DNA from: Candidatus Altimarinota bacterium
GTDB lineage: Bacteria > Patescibacteriota > Gracilibacteria > BD1-5 > UBA2023
Assembly (NCBI GenBank): GCA_014377305.1
Contig: JACMPW010000004.1
Span: 31,127-95,126 of the forward strand
Direction of reading: 5' to 3'
Length of the DNA: 64,000 bases
Part shown: one piece after another, positions 53,120 to 63,422 of the stretch
Numbering within the stretch: the stretch's first letter is position 1
Layout: each line of letters starts with the position of its first letter
Position numbers and translations under genes: made by a program
Notes under the pieces: generated by a model
Database searches by the model: none
Told to the model about the DNA's origin: nothing
What the model saw: only the letters and a program-made list of their open reading frames with translations

Positions 53120-55564
53120 TTATCCTTGAGAACCGATACGATATATGATCTCCTTCTCTACGAATTCGCGTTCTCGACCGTATTTGAGTCGTGAGAGTTC
53201 TCGTAGGGCATTGCCTGTTACTGGGTCTCATTTTTGGATCCATGGGAGTGGCACATTGAGCGAGAATCCTGGAGTTGGCTGACCGTCGACAGAGAGCTTG
53301 ATTGCTGCCTTGAATTTGTCCATATTGACGAAGTCCTGATCGGAGTATACTGGGGCAAATTGCTTACCCATCAACTCAGCATCCTCAGGCCCGATCTTGT
53401 AGGTCATCATCGTCCCCACATTACCGAATATGGCATCCTTGAGATTGAGGCTTGACTTTGTCAGAGCATCAGACTTTTGCAATTGTCCGAGATACTGGTG
53501 AGCGATCACGAGACCCAGTCGGTACTTGCGGGCCTCTGAGAGGATAGACTCGATCGAGTCGGTGACATAGTTCTGGAACTCATCGATATAGAGGAAAAAA
53601 TCTCGACGATCTGCTGCTGCCATCTGTTGCCGTTTCATAGCAGCTATTTGTATTTTTGACACGAGGATGAGACCAAGCAGATTGGAGTTTAGGTCTCCGA
53701 GGACTCCTTTTGATAGACTCGCAAAGAGAATTTTTTCATTGTTCATGATATCAGCGATGTCGAATGCACTCTTCGTCTGACCGACGATGTTACGCATGAG
53801 TGTATTCGTGATGAACTGTCCGAACTTCGCAGCAAAATATGGGATGATTTCTCACTTTTCTCTCTCCCCCATCTTTGCATATGTATGATCCCACCAGGTT
53901 CGTACGATCGGATTTTTGAGAGTATTCCTACGCTCTCTCTGGAAGTTGTCATCCGTGAAGAGTCTGATGAGATCTGTGATAGCACCACCGGTTGGACAAT
54001 CCATGAGTGTTAGGCATCCATTGCGGAAATAATCCTGGATACGAGGCCCAAATATCTCTCCACCAAAAAGCTTGATCATAATATTGGTCGCATCAGCTAC
54101 AACCATCTGTTTCTCATCTTCACTACCTGCTTCGAGTAGATTCAACCCCATTGGTCGAGAGAGATCTCCCGGATCAAAGTAAACGAGATCATCCGCTCGT
54201 TCTTTTGGGATGAATGGTAGGAGATCCTTTGCGAGGTCACCATGGGGATCGAGTACTGCAATACCACGTTTGTTTTTGAGATCTTGCCTCGCCATTATCT
54301 GGAGGATTGATGACTTACCAGTACCAGTCTGACCGATCACGTAGAAGTGACGAAAGCGGTCTTCATTTTTGATAAAAATTGGTTTGGACTCTCCACGAAA
54401 CACATTTTCCCCGATATAGAGTCCTTCCTTGGGAGTATTGACAGGAGCCTTCACTACTTTGAACCGCTGCCAACGTATCTCGGGTTGTTTGTTGTATTTG
54501 CTATGGGGAAAATGATAGAGAGTTGCGAGTTCTTCACTATTGAGGATTGGAGCTCGTTGCCACCAGGCAAACTGACGAAATATGTAGTGTTCGATGAGGA
54601 GTGAGAGACTCTTGCGTTTCATGGGCTTGAATCTATTATAGGTCGGAGAAGCAAATTGAGAAAAAGCTGATATAATTCATACCAATTCAGCCGCAACGCT
54701 GGATTCATTATTACCAGTGACTACTATTCGTACAGTGGTGGCATATCCAGTTTTTTTGATTTTTTCTTTCATGAGTCCCTCTTCATCAACAGGTTCTTCA
54801 TCTTCATTATTTCCATCTTCGGTATGTTTCATGGAGTCCTCTGGACTACTCACTACGATATCGAGGAGATTTCCCAACCAGACGAATGGGTTGAAGCTAA
54901 AATGAAATGATCCAGACTTGTGTTTTTCTACTTTTCGGATCATTTTTTTGATAGTATCTTGCCAATCGTCATCCACAGGACGCAATAGTATCTGTATACA
55001 GGCTGATTCGTCGTGGTCGAGCGACCCCAGAGCTGATAGGAGACCGTTCATACTATCAGATTCGAGCTTGGTATAGGTACGGATGGGGAATTCGTTTCAT
55101 TTTTTCATCCGCATGATATCACCTCGTACAGTTGTCCTATTCTCGAATATGTTGATCTCAGGTGTTTCCTCGATGAGACAATCGGGATAGAATCCGATAA
55201 TCTGTTTTTCAACGAGGAGTTTTGATTTTTTTGGTACTACGACATAGAAATAGAGCTCATCCTGATGGGCAACATATTCGAGTGAGATATACTCTTGCCC
55301 AAAAAACCAACTCTTAAATGCACTCGAATGGAGTGACTTCAAGCTCGCGAGAAGCTGTTCCATGATAGATATCTGCTCACGGAAGTCTTTTACTGTTTCA
55401 CGCTTCTCATCACTATCACTATCCTTGCGAGCTATGATCACCCTGAGAAATACCATCCCGAGAGATCTCTCCATAGCGGTACGGCCACGCATATGCCAAT
55501 ACAATATAGCAAGGACGGTGAGTGTTGTGATGAGGATAAAGAGGATTTGGGACACAGAACACAA
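53120..55564 (-). CDS. TraD/VirD4-like coupling ATPase, second copy
   Basis: 814 aa from one frame joined at four UGA codons (55097-55099, 54677-54679, 53852-53854, 53228-53230). One N-terminal helix (residues 6-26) precedes the accessory domain also found in the protein at 20960-23938. The motor follows: Walker A VIGQTGTGKSSILQ (near residue 410), VLDPHGDLAKDLLPF, Walker B FFLYIDEFQNYVTD (near 655) and NVGTMMTYKIGPEDAE. It is shorter than the first copy, lacking the signal peptide region. Confidence 0.9.
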
Positions 55565-55592
55565 AGGCTAAAAAATAAGGCAAAGACCAAAG

Positions 55593-56570
55593 TTATCCCT
55601 TCAATATAAAAAATCTGAATATTGCATGACTTGCAATCAAAACGACAAATCCAAGTATAATATAGAGAACAGTATTCTTTGCTTTTTTGAGTTTTTCCTC
55701 ATCACCACCCGAAATTAGTACCAGCCATCATGCGTATATGATCAGGATAACACAGATCACAGAGAGAAATGTGTTGAAAAATGTGAATAGTTTACCTACT
55801 ATTCCTATGCCACCAGCAAGATCCACTTCTTTTATATCACAAGTTCCAATCGATATGAATCCTCACATACTATTCTCGCATCCAGGGCGTCCATAGAATG
55901 ATCGTACAATGGCATATGGTATCTTGATAAGTAAGAGTCCTATGATGGCATATATGATGGTATTGTTTGATTGTTTGATTTTTTCCTCATCACCTCCAGC
56001 TGACACTCTCGTGAAAAATGCCCATACTGCCATAAGGAGAAATCCAAAGGCGGCGAGCATCTGTAATAAATTGACAATTGGTGAGAAAATATTCACCCAA
56101 AATTCCCACCCGAGAGAGCTTCCGATAGTTGCAGCTGCATTTTTTAGGATGAGAGTATTCCATACTGAGAATGCTATCTGCATCACGAATATACCAACTG
56201 ATATCCATATGATGCTCTTTCTCCATTTTTTTGTTTCTTCTTCATCGTTAGATGAGAAAAGAAGACGAATAACACCGATAATGAGAAATATGACAGCAAT
56301 CGCGATAAAAAAATTTTTGATCTGGAATGCAATCGTCGTGAATGCCCCAAGAACTCAGTCTGAACCATATGTACCTGCTGAGAAAAAAAATCAACGAATC
56401 GGACTCGCAAAGCTTTCAAGAAGATCATTTGAATTTCCTGTAGATCCTATATTTGATTCTCGTACGTTGATATCGTTGGACGCAGAATTGACTGTAACTA
56501 TAGAAGCTGCAGAAACCATACCTGATGTGAGTATGAGTGTTATGAGACTGAGAAAAATACGAATAAACAT
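55593..56570 (-). CDS. Triple-repeat T4SS pilin-like membrane protein
   Basis: 325 aa. A signal peptide (residues 1-21, ends SGMVSA-AS) is followed by a short polar stretch and then three successive two-helix units. Each has a hydrophobic helix, a charged turn and a second helix. The turns read LLFSSNDEEETKKWRKSIIW, then RVSAGGDEEKIKQSNNTIIY, then LISGGDEEKLKKAKNTVLY. The GGDEEK turn between two helices is the hallmark of the T4SS pilin (VirB2/TrbC-like) family of this phylum, which normally has one unit per protein. Followed 28 bases later by the coupling ATPase. Confidence 0.78.
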
Positions 56571-56593
56571 AGAGAAAAAATAGGATTTGTAGT

Positions 56594-56622
56594 AGTATAT
56601 ACAAACGCTCACAAAAATGCAA
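56594..56622 (-). promoter_or_regulatory. Promoter of the second T4SS-like cluster
   Basis: Minus-strand TTGCAT (56617-56622) and TATACT (56594-56599), spacer 17, 24 bases before the ATG. Confidence 0.5.
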
Positions 56623-56628
56623 TTCCAT

Positions 56629-56656
56629 TTGCTTATCCTCGATGTTTTTTTATAAT
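56629..56656 (+). promoter_or_regulatory. fmt promoter
   Basis: TTGCTT (56629-56634), spacer 16, TATAAT (56651-56656). The ATG is 8 bases beyond, predicting a nearly leaderless mRNA. The -35 region overlaps the divergent promoter. Confidence 0.7.
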
Positions 56657-56664
56657 CGTTTTCT

Positions 56665-57621
56665 ATGCGTATTTGATTTTTTGGTACTCCATCTCTCGCC
56701 GCTACAGTCCTCGCAAATCTGACCTGAGCTCCTGATATTGATGTCATATTCGTTGTGACCAATCCCGACAAGCCATTTGGTCGTGATCAGATGATGCGAG
56801 CGAGTCCTGTCAAGGAACTCGCCATAATGAACAGTATCCCAGTACTACAGCCAACAAAGATTCGAGATAATACAGAATTCTTCGATCAGCTCAGGGAATA
56901 TGATTGTGACTATTTCATCGTGGTTGCCTATGGACGTATCCTCCCACTCGAACTCCTCCATATTCCCTCCAAGATGTGTATCAATGTGCATGGATCGTTG
57001 CTGCCAGCGTATCGTGGTGCATCGCCGATACAATCGGCACTCCTGAATTGAGAAAAAGAAACAGGGGTCACTATAATGGAGATGTCAGAGTGAATGGACG
57101 AGGGTGATATGCTGAAAGTGCGTACAATCGAGATCGATCCTACTGAGACCTCAGAGTCACTTTTTGCGAAGTTCGCCCTCGTATCCTGACCGACACTCAT
57201 CCAGACGCTCCGTGAGCTCGAGACGGGTGGGATCACTCCACTCCCACAGGATCCTGCTGTGGCGACATATTGCAAAAAAATCGACAAAGAAGACGGACTC
57301 ATCGACTGGTCCAAGAGTGCAAAAGAAATATATCAAATGTGGCAGGCATATACACCTTGGCCAGGGATCTACACAAAATATGAAGGAAAGAGATTGAAAA
57401 TGGAGGAGATTTATTTTTTCCGTAACGATGATATGGTTGACTCTACGCTCGCGAGTGACGATGAAATTGGTGCTGTTATCAGATTACCAGACAATCAGAT
57501 CGGAGTGGTTTGTAGTGATTGAATATTGACTTTGTCACAAGTGAAGCTAGAATGAAAAAAATCACAAAGCATCAAAGATTTTGTGAATGGGAATCAGAAG
57601 TTTATTTGAGTAATTTTATAA
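56665..57621 (+). CDS. fmt: Methionyl-tRNA formyltransferase
   Basis: 318 aa. Fmt formylates initiator Met-tRNA using 10-formyl-tetrahydrofolate. The start reads MRIGFFGTPSLAATVLANLT with glycine from UGA. The catalytic stretch VVAYGRILPLELLHIPSKMC, then INVHGSLLPAYRGASPIQSA, contains the Asn-His-Asp-type site (VHGSLLP). A C-terminal OB-like domain follows (GLIDWSKSAKEIYQMWQAYT and onward). It ends with GVIL before TAA. Four bases separate it from the next gene. Confidence 0.95.
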
Positions 57622-57625
57622 AAGT

Positions 57626-57880
57626 ATGCAATCTACAGAAAAAGCAGATTTTGATAATTATGCACTTGCTATCTGAGCATGAGCTTTCTGATGAATCACT
57701 CTTGGTGCTTTCACTGATGCACCATTTGCTCTTACGGAATTTTATATGTGAGCAGGGACAGTAGTTTGACCTATATTATACCATATACATAAATCAGATT
57801 CTGAATGACTCATCACTTGGCTTTCTACAAATCCGAAAGCTCAAGCAGTCATACAAAGTGTTTGAAATATACTCAGATAA
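57626..57880 (+). CDS. Tiny UGA-rich membrane protein, unknown
   Basis: 84 aa. Eight of its ten glycines are encoded by UGA, so in the standard code it would be shattered. A hydrophobic, glycine-rich segment (LAIGAGAFGGITLGAFT) and a second one (FYMGAGTVVGPILYHIH) suggest a membrane-inserted hairpin. A short polar C-terminal helix follows. Four bases after fmt and three before the HIT gene. No family recognised; the layout recalls holins or small porters but nothing more can be said. Confidence 0.6.
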
Positions 57881-57883
57881 AAT

Positions 57884-58273
57884 ATGCCTACTCTCTTCAC
57901 TCGCATCATCAACCAAGAGATCCCATCATATCGGATATATGAGGATGAGTATATCTATGCGTTCCTCGACATAGCTCCACAACGAATCGGACATACACTC
58001 ATAGTGCCGAAGATCGAGGTAGATCACTTCTCAGACGTACCGGAGCCGTATTACTCAGCAATATTGCAAACTGCGAAGAAACTCAGCCCAGCGATACAAC
58101 AAGCAACAGGATGCAATCGAGTCTGTACGATGTTCATCTGATATGAGGTTCCACATTGTCACTACCATCTCGTACCCACTGACTCTATGACTGATCTCGA
58201 TCATGCGAATGCGAGCAAAGCAGAACCTGCTGATCTGGCGAAAATGCAGGAAAAAATACTCTGATTCTTATAA
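57884..58273 (+). CDS. HIT-family nucleotide hydrolase/transferase
   Basis: 129 aa. HIT proteins hydrolyse dinucleoside polyphosphates or aminoacyl-adenylates. FTRIINQEIPSYRIYED and YAFLDIAPQRIGHTLIVPK are the family start, and the histidine triad reads VPHCHYHLVP (residues about 89-98). One UGA glycine lies in CTMFIGYEVP just before the triad and another in ILGFL at the end. Co-directional with fmt and the ABC-2 permease. Confidence 0.93.
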
Positions 58274-58281
58274 TAAAAAAT

Positions 58282-59046
58282 ATGTTCAATATTGCTCTCA
58301 ATACATTCCGTGAAATGGTTCGCAACCGATTCTTCTCACTCATCATATTTCTCTCGGTGATCCTCGTGGGACTCTCGCTCGGACTCGACTCGCTCGCATT
58401 GGGTGAGAATAAGAGAGTGATAATAGACTTTTGATTCTCATTCCTCGAACTCTCTGGGCTAGCGGTCATACTCCTCTTGGCTGGATGACTCATCGCTCGA
58501 GAGATCGAGGGTCGTACGATCTATCTCATCCTCTCGAAGCCGATCAGACGGTGATCCATCATATTTGGAAAATTCACATGATTTGCAGTAGTCCTCTCAC
58601 TGGTTATCCTCATCGAACTTGCTATCCTCATCGCTATCTTCTTTTCTCAGGGAGTAGTACTCGATATGATTTTTTGATTAGCAGTTGTTGGGATTTTTCT
58701 CAAGCTCATATCACTCCTGGCCCTGAGCCTATTTTTTTCTACTATAGTCTCTCCAGGACTCGCTATGTTCATGACTATTGCGAGTGCGATCATCGGTCAC
58801 GGCGGCTATCAGATCCTCGAGTATGCGATCAGATCGGGGAGTACGGTATATATGTACTTTGCTCGATGAGTACTCATACTATTCCCCAATCTAGAATCAC
58901 TCAATCTCAAGAATCTCGTTGCCACGACAGCACATATCAATATAGAGACGTATCTCATTGCGTTCATCCTGTCAGTTATATATACACTTATCATTCTCTG
59001 TCTCGCTGCTTGGATATTTGAGAAAAAATCATTCGACGCAGTATAG
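58282..59046 (+). CDS. ABC-2-type membrane permease
   Basis: 254 aa with six helices and several UGA glycines. It starts MFNIALNTFREMVRNRFFSL, the typical ABC-2 N-terminus. The segment AREIEGRTIYLILSKPIRRG is the signature coupling-helix motif, and a re-entrant helix follows. The cognate ATPase is not adjacent. It could export a lipid, glycan or peptide. Located between HIT and the lipoprotein gene. Confidence 0.85.
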
Positions 59047-59054
59047 TGAGGTAC

Positions 59055-59082
59055 TTGCATCGGATGCAATATTGTATATAAT
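59055..59082 (+). promoter_or_regulatory. Promoter of the lipoprotein gene
   Basis: TTGCAT (59055-59060), spacer 16, TATAAT (59077-59082), 33 bases before the ATG. Confidence 0.7.
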
Positions 59083-59115
59083 TCTCATGTTAGAGTATTA
59101 TTTCATCCTACTACT

Positions 59116-59565
59116 ATGTACAAATCTCTCAGTAGCATAACTATACTCTCACTCTGATTCCTCGCGAGTTGTACGAATCCGTTCCAATCAACTATTCCTG
59201 TGACACCTGTAGTTCCTCCTATGACTATAGCGACTGGCATAGTCACTCCGCCTGCACCTGTTGTCACGGTATTGACGCCATTTGTCGCTCGTGGGACTGA
59301 GCCGTTCTGGGCACTCGAACAGACGGCTACCGGAGCTCGGTTCTCACAACCGAGTATGACAACCACTACAGAGACCTGGTATACGAGCATCGAGACTATT
59401 GTAGGAGCTACGATCTCTATCGTCGGGACGCCTGTGGCCACTGGTTCAGCACTCTCGGCAACTCTGACTCCTGGGAGCTGTAGCGATGGGATGAGCGATA
59501 TTGTCTATACCTATACAGCCGTAATTATTCTCGGTACCGGCACACTTTCTGGATGTGCGAATTAG
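59116..59565 (+). CDS. COG3650-like lipoprotein
   Basis: 149 aa. The leader SITILSLGFLASC gives a lipobox LASC with cysteine near residue 19. A proline/threonine-rich spacer follows. The C-terminal domain begins with FVARGTEPFWALEQTATGAR and carries TETWYTS and PGSCSDGMSDIVYTYTAV. The GTEPFW plus SC..GMSD pattern is that of the COG3650 / META-adjacent family of predicted lipoproteins. Function unknown. Ends in TAG before a bidirectional terminator. Confidence 0.8.
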
Positions 59566-59583
59566 TACGCTTTGATTCATTAT

Positions 59584-59611
59584 AAAATCCCATCATTACT
59601 GATGGGATTTT
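59584..59611. terminator. Bidirectional terminator
   Basis: AAAATCCCATCA-TTACT-GATGGGATTTT; serves the lipoprotein gene and convergent rpsU. Confidence 0.85.
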
Positions 59612-59629
59612 ATATTTTTGAGAGTGATA

Positions 59630-59821
59630 TTATTTTGCAACAGCTCGGTAATACTCACGGATGATTGCTTTCTCGCGGATCTTGCGATATGAGAGTTTAC
59701 GAGTATGAGTCTTTGAATTGCGGAGTTGGTTCGCAGTACGAGTCTGGAAAAACGCTTTCTTGTAGCGGAGAATGAGCTTCTCGTTGGTTTCACCTTCTTT
59801 TTTGATAGAGTAACAGATCAT
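59630..59821 (-). CDS. rpsU: Ribosomal protein bS21-like
   Basis: 63 aa, very basic. After a short start the sequence GETNEKLILRYKKAFFQTRT and SYRKIREKAIIREYYRAVAK fits bS21: a conserved helical body with an E-x-LI-x-R-[FY]-KKA motif and a basic tail. No UGA. Own strong promoter. bS21 takes part in initiation complex formation near the anti-Shine-Dalgarno region of 16S rRNA, notable since leaders here lack Shine-Dalgarno sequences. Confidence 0.8.
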   Translation of the reverse strand: MICYSIKKEGETNEKLILRYKKAFFQTRTANQLRNSKTHTRKLSYRKIREKAIIREYYRAVAK

Positions 59822-59857
59822 GAGTACGGTTGGAATAAGAATAAAAATTTCCTCGGA

Positions 59858-59885
59858 ATATTATAGATATATATGTATTTGTCAA
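59858..59885 (-). promoter_or_regulatory. rpsU promoter
   Basis: Minus-strand TTGACA (59880-59885), spacer 16, TAATAT (59858-59863). Confidence 0.75.
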
Positions 59886-59986
59886 ACTTTTTTGTGTAGG
59901 AAAATGCTGTCTAATGTTGCATCAGGTGAAAATATATGCTAGAGTAATCAGGTAATACCAACATACATACATAAATATCTATACTA

Positions 59987-60853
59987 ATGCTCCACGATCC
60001 GCTCCTACAGTATGAGCACCTCGCTCAGAAATCTACATCCAAAAAACCTCATATATTCTATCGAATATTCAAATTCGTTTCTCTCTATCTCGTTCTCACG
60101 GGTACTATATTCGCCATACTGATGGGAGTCCTCAACTTCTCAGCGTATAGTGCTATGGTAACCAATTGGGCCAATCCAGATCTCATGATGAGTCGTCAGG
60201 GGGATATCGAATCTGCTCTCACTAACGCGAATGTAGCAGTGCATGTTGCAGATATGATTGAGTCTCAGGACTCTCTTGAGACCATCACTGCCAAGGTAGC
60301 CCTGAGTGATCCAGATATCGTCTATGCCCGCTCATATGACGCAGATCGTCTCCTCTCTGGTATCACCCCCACCTCATCTGATGCAACATTCTCAGTGACT
60401 CCGTATGAGAATCGCCTCATCATACCTCGCCTTGGCAAAAATATTCCCCTCGTTGATGTCGAACATGATGCTCATGCGAAGTTCGGTGAGATGCAAGATG
60501 TATTCATGGAAGAACTCAAAAAATGAGTCGTGAGATATCCAGGAACAGCTCGTCCTGGCGAAGTTGGGAACGCATTCATATTCGGGCACTCATCAAACTA
60601 TCCATGGATCCAGAGTGAGTACAATGATGTGTTTGCTCTCGTTGATACCCTTGTCGATGGAGATGAGATCATCGTCTACTATAACCAACACAAGTATACC
60701 TATCGTATCACTGATAGAGCCACGGTTGAGCCTGGTGATACACAGGTACTCTCTGCTCGTGACCCGAATAAAAAAGAACTCTCACTCATGACCTGTTGGC
60801 CAGTGGGTACAGCTCTCGAACGATATATCATCTTCGCAGAACTCGTTGAATAA
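59987..60853 (+). CDS. Sortase-family transpeptidase
   Basis: 288 aa. An N-terminal helix (about residues 28-52) anchors the enzyme. The catalytic domain begins near NRLIIPRLGKNIPLVDVEHD and carries the histidine in AFIFGHSSNYPWIQ, the catalytic cysteine in ELSLMTCWPVGTALERYI, and a nearby arginine (the T-C-x-P/R arrangement). One UGA glycine precedes VVRYPGTARPGEVGNA. Sortases attach surface proteins to wall or pilins. No LPXTG-type substrate is obvious in the window, so its partner is unknown. Confidence 0.9.
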
Positions 60854-60864
60854 TAAAACTACTT

Positions 60865-61152
60865 ATGAATACCTTTAATCAGTTTCAGTACATATATACT
60901 AATATCTCCCTCTATCAGTTCAATGCTGATTGGGTTACAGCAGTCAGTGTTATTGTCATGGCTACTATAGTGATGTGGATTGCATATATTATTATGCAAT
61001 ATTCCGCGATATATAGTATCTCCTATCACACTGATCGGGCACTCGCTCACAAGAAAAAGACACTCGGAGATCTCATCCTCATGAAAGATATCCAGACAGA
61101 ACTCGAAAAAGAAATAGAGCAAGCGATCCTGAAGGCAGCATTCCACTCATAG
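60865..61152 (+). CDS. Small single-pass membrane protein
   Basis: 95 aa. A hydrophobic helix (WVTAVSVIVMATIVMWIAYI, residues about 23-42) is followed by a second weakly hydrophobic stretch and a charged amphipathic tail (HKKKTLGDLILMKDIQTELE, then KEIEQAIL). No UGA. It starts 11 bases after the sortase and is probably in the same transcript. No family recognised. Confidence 0.55.
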   Translation: MNTFNQFQYIYTNISLYQFNADWVTAVSVIVMATIVMWIAYIIMQYSAIYSISYHTDRALAHKKKTLGDLILMKDIQTELEKEIEQAILKAAFHS

Positions 61153-61160
61153 CTTTTCTT

Positions 61161-61188
61161 TTGCTTTTTCTCATATTGTGTCTATACT
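61161..61188 (+). promoter_or_regulatory. efp promoter
   Basis: TTGCTT (61161-61166), spacer 16, TATACT (61183-61188), 44 bases before the ATG. Confidence 0.7.
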
Positions 61189-61232
61189 CAGGGCACAATT
61201 TTTTGTTTTTACTTTCATCAATTTTCCAATCT

Positions 61233-61796
61233 ATGAAGACTGCTATGCAAGCTCGTCCCGGTACCGTACTCAGAATCAACGGAGAACTCCTCCTCGTCGT
61301 CAAGCACGAGATGAAGCGAGGTGGACGAGGAGCGACAAACGTCGCTATGCGTCTCAAGAACCTCATCCAAGGGAACAACTCCGATCGAGTTATGGACTCT
61401 GAAGAAAAATTCGAAGATGTCACACTCGAACGAGCCAAGGCTGAATTCCTCTACAAGTCTGGAGATACATTTGCATTCATGAACCAGGATACCTACGAGA
61501 CTGTAGAACTCCATGAGGATGATGTCGGTGACTCATCTCTCTATCTCAAGGAGGGTACTATAGTCGATCTCCAGACATTCGAAGGTAAGTTCATCGGTAT
61601 CATGCTCCCACTCCGTGTCACTCTCCTCGTCACTGAGGCTGAGCCATCAGTTGCCGGTAATACGGCCGACGGCAAGATCGACAAGCTCGTGAAACTTGAG
61701 ACCGGTCTCGAGCTCCGAGTCCCAGGATTCGTCAATCAGGATGAGTCTATCGTGATCAATACGGAGACAGGAGAGTATCTCGAGCGAGCGAAATAA
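61233..61796 (+). CDS. efp: Elongation factor P
   Basis: 187 aa, standard length, no UGA. EF-P helps ribosomes through polyproline stretches. Domain I has ARPGTVLRINGELLLVVKHE then MKRGGRGATNVAMRLKNLIQ, with the tip residues KRGGRG where the modified lysine or arginine lies. Domains II-III include FMNQDTYETVELHEDDVGDS and the terminal LRVPGFVNQDESIVINTETGEYLERAK signature. The start at 61233 follows from homology and the promoter position. Confidence 0.96.
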   Translation: MKTAMQARPGTVLRINGELLLVVKHEMKRGGRGATNVAMRLKNLIQGNNSDRVMDSEEKFEDVTLERAKAEFLYKSGDTFAFMNQDTYETVELHEDDVGDSSLYLKEGTIVDLQTFEGKFIGIMLPLRVTLLVTEAEPSVAGNTADGKIDKLVKLETGLELRVPGFVNQDESIVINTETGEYLERAK

Positions 61797-61810
61797 TAGA
61801 GAGAAATCTT

Positions 61811-61845
61811 AAAAAAATCTCTTCGGATATCCGAAGAGATTTTTT
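61811..61845. terminator. Bidirectional terminator after efp
   Basis: AATCTCTTCGG-AT-ATCCGAAGAGATT with A and T tracts at either side. Confidence 0.9.
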
Positions 61846-62464
61846 ATTTCAGTGTTTCGAGGACTGAGAGGAAATTCCTCCCACCATCAAATACTCTATT
61901 TTCTATGATCTGATATCCTGTCTCTGTGAATAACTCTGAGAGTTCATCCAGTGTGAATCCATGATAGTACCGGGAGTATACCCCGATCTTGATATCGTAG
62001 TCACCATTTCATCGGTGACTTTTATTATACTTCACTTGATCTCGGAGGTTCCAGTTAGTCATATAGATACGACCAACTGAGCTCAGGAGATTTTTGCTAT
62101 CTTGGAGAATTTGTATCCTCTCTGCTTGGGTCTCAAGATGATGAAAGGATGCAAGGAAAAGGAGAGAATCAAATGATCAATCTATCGTCCTTATATCCTG
62201 CATTCCTATGACCTCAAATTGATTCTCTGGATGAAGCCCGCGAGCTTCTCCTATCATCCCCTCTGAGCTATCGATACCGAGATATTCTCAGAACTGGAGT
62301 TGTGATATCTCTGCTTGTTCGAGAAATCGTCAATTGCCACAGCCGATATCGAGTATACTACCAGAGGTATATTGCATGATATCTCTGATGATATACTTCA
62401 GCTCTGGCCAGTAGAGATTTTTACGACTATTCGAGAATGTTATAGCGAATGCGTCGTAGGACAT
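61844..62464 (-). CDS. Class I SAM-dependent methyltransferase (Trm9-like)
   Basis: 206 aa. Rossmann-type methyltransferase with the SAM motif SILDIGCGNGRFLEQ (one glycine UGA) at residues about 35-49, then YLGIDSSEGMIGEAR and SFDSLLFLASFHHLE. The tract VYSRYYHGFTLDELSELF near the end and MTNWNLRDQVKYN recall Trm9/ABH8-type tRNA wobble-uridine methyltransferases. The match is by pattern only. UGA glycines at several places. It starts inside the end of the era gene region, 3 bases after its stop. Confidence 0.8.
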
Positions 62465-62467
62465 CTC

Positions 62468-63421
62468 TTATTTCTTAGGAAACAACCGCTCGAGTGTTTT
62501 TTGATTTTTTCTCCAGTTTTTATCCACCTTGACTCGGAGTGCAAGGAACACCTTTTTCCCGAATATCTCCTCAAGCACAAGTCGAGAGGCGGTTCCGATA
62601 TCTTGGATCTTCTTTCCTCATTTTCCGATGATGATCGTCTTCTGAGAGTCAGTCTCGGTGTTGATGTAGGCCTGGATAGAGAGCATTGGGAGTTTTCCCT
62701 TCTTATTCCGCGGTACAAATCACTCAGGAGTCAGGTCGCTCATATCTGGGATGATGAGCTCGTCAGCACCGTTCTCGATACTGCCGATCTCGACATAGCA
62801 CGCATAGGGGATCTCTTCGCCGAGTGCTGCGAAGAGCTGCTCACGGATCACTTCAGATATCCGGAGATCCATGGTCTGATCGGTATACTGATCCTCCTCG
62901 TAGAGATATGGCCCCTCTGGGAGCTCTGCTGCGATAGCATCGATGAGTTCTGAAAATCCTGTACCACTCGTACTGTCGATCTTGTAGTCGATATCCTTAC
63001 CGAGATATCACTTCTCCAGATCTTGCTTGGTCTCGATCCTGAGTATCGGCTTGGTCATATGTGAGAGTGCGGTATCGATACGCTCGTCCTCTGCACCCTG
63101 CACACGAGTCGGATCGATGAGTCGGAGGATGATATCTGCGTCACGCAATCCAGCAAATGCCTGAGCATTGATAAGGGTATGGATCTCATGAGACTTCTGA
63201 CTACCAAATTGTTCGTTCGCATCGTGATGTATCCCTGGTGTATCGAGGAATATGATCTGGATTCACTTCTCTACATCAGTATAGATCCCAGGGATGGTCC
63301 GCTGAGTCGTCTGCGGGCGATAGGATATCGCACTCACTCGCTCTCCGATGAGGGCGTTGATGAGGGTGGATTTCCCAGCATTTGGGCGACCGACGATGGC
63401 GACATATCAGACTTTTGGCAT
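62468..63421 (-). CDS. era: GTPase Era
   Basis: 317 aa, slightly above average. Era is a GTPase with a KH domain that helps 16S rRNA maturation. Motifs: G1 [14 protein letters not shown] (residues about 10-23), G2/G3 around [15 protein letters not shown] and [11 protein letters not shown]4 near TKQD, and the C-terminal KH with [20 protein letters not shown], then the family-typical [17 protein letters not shown] ending. UGA glycines in the first strand and in the KH loop. Confidence 0.95.
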
Positions 63422-63422
63422 G

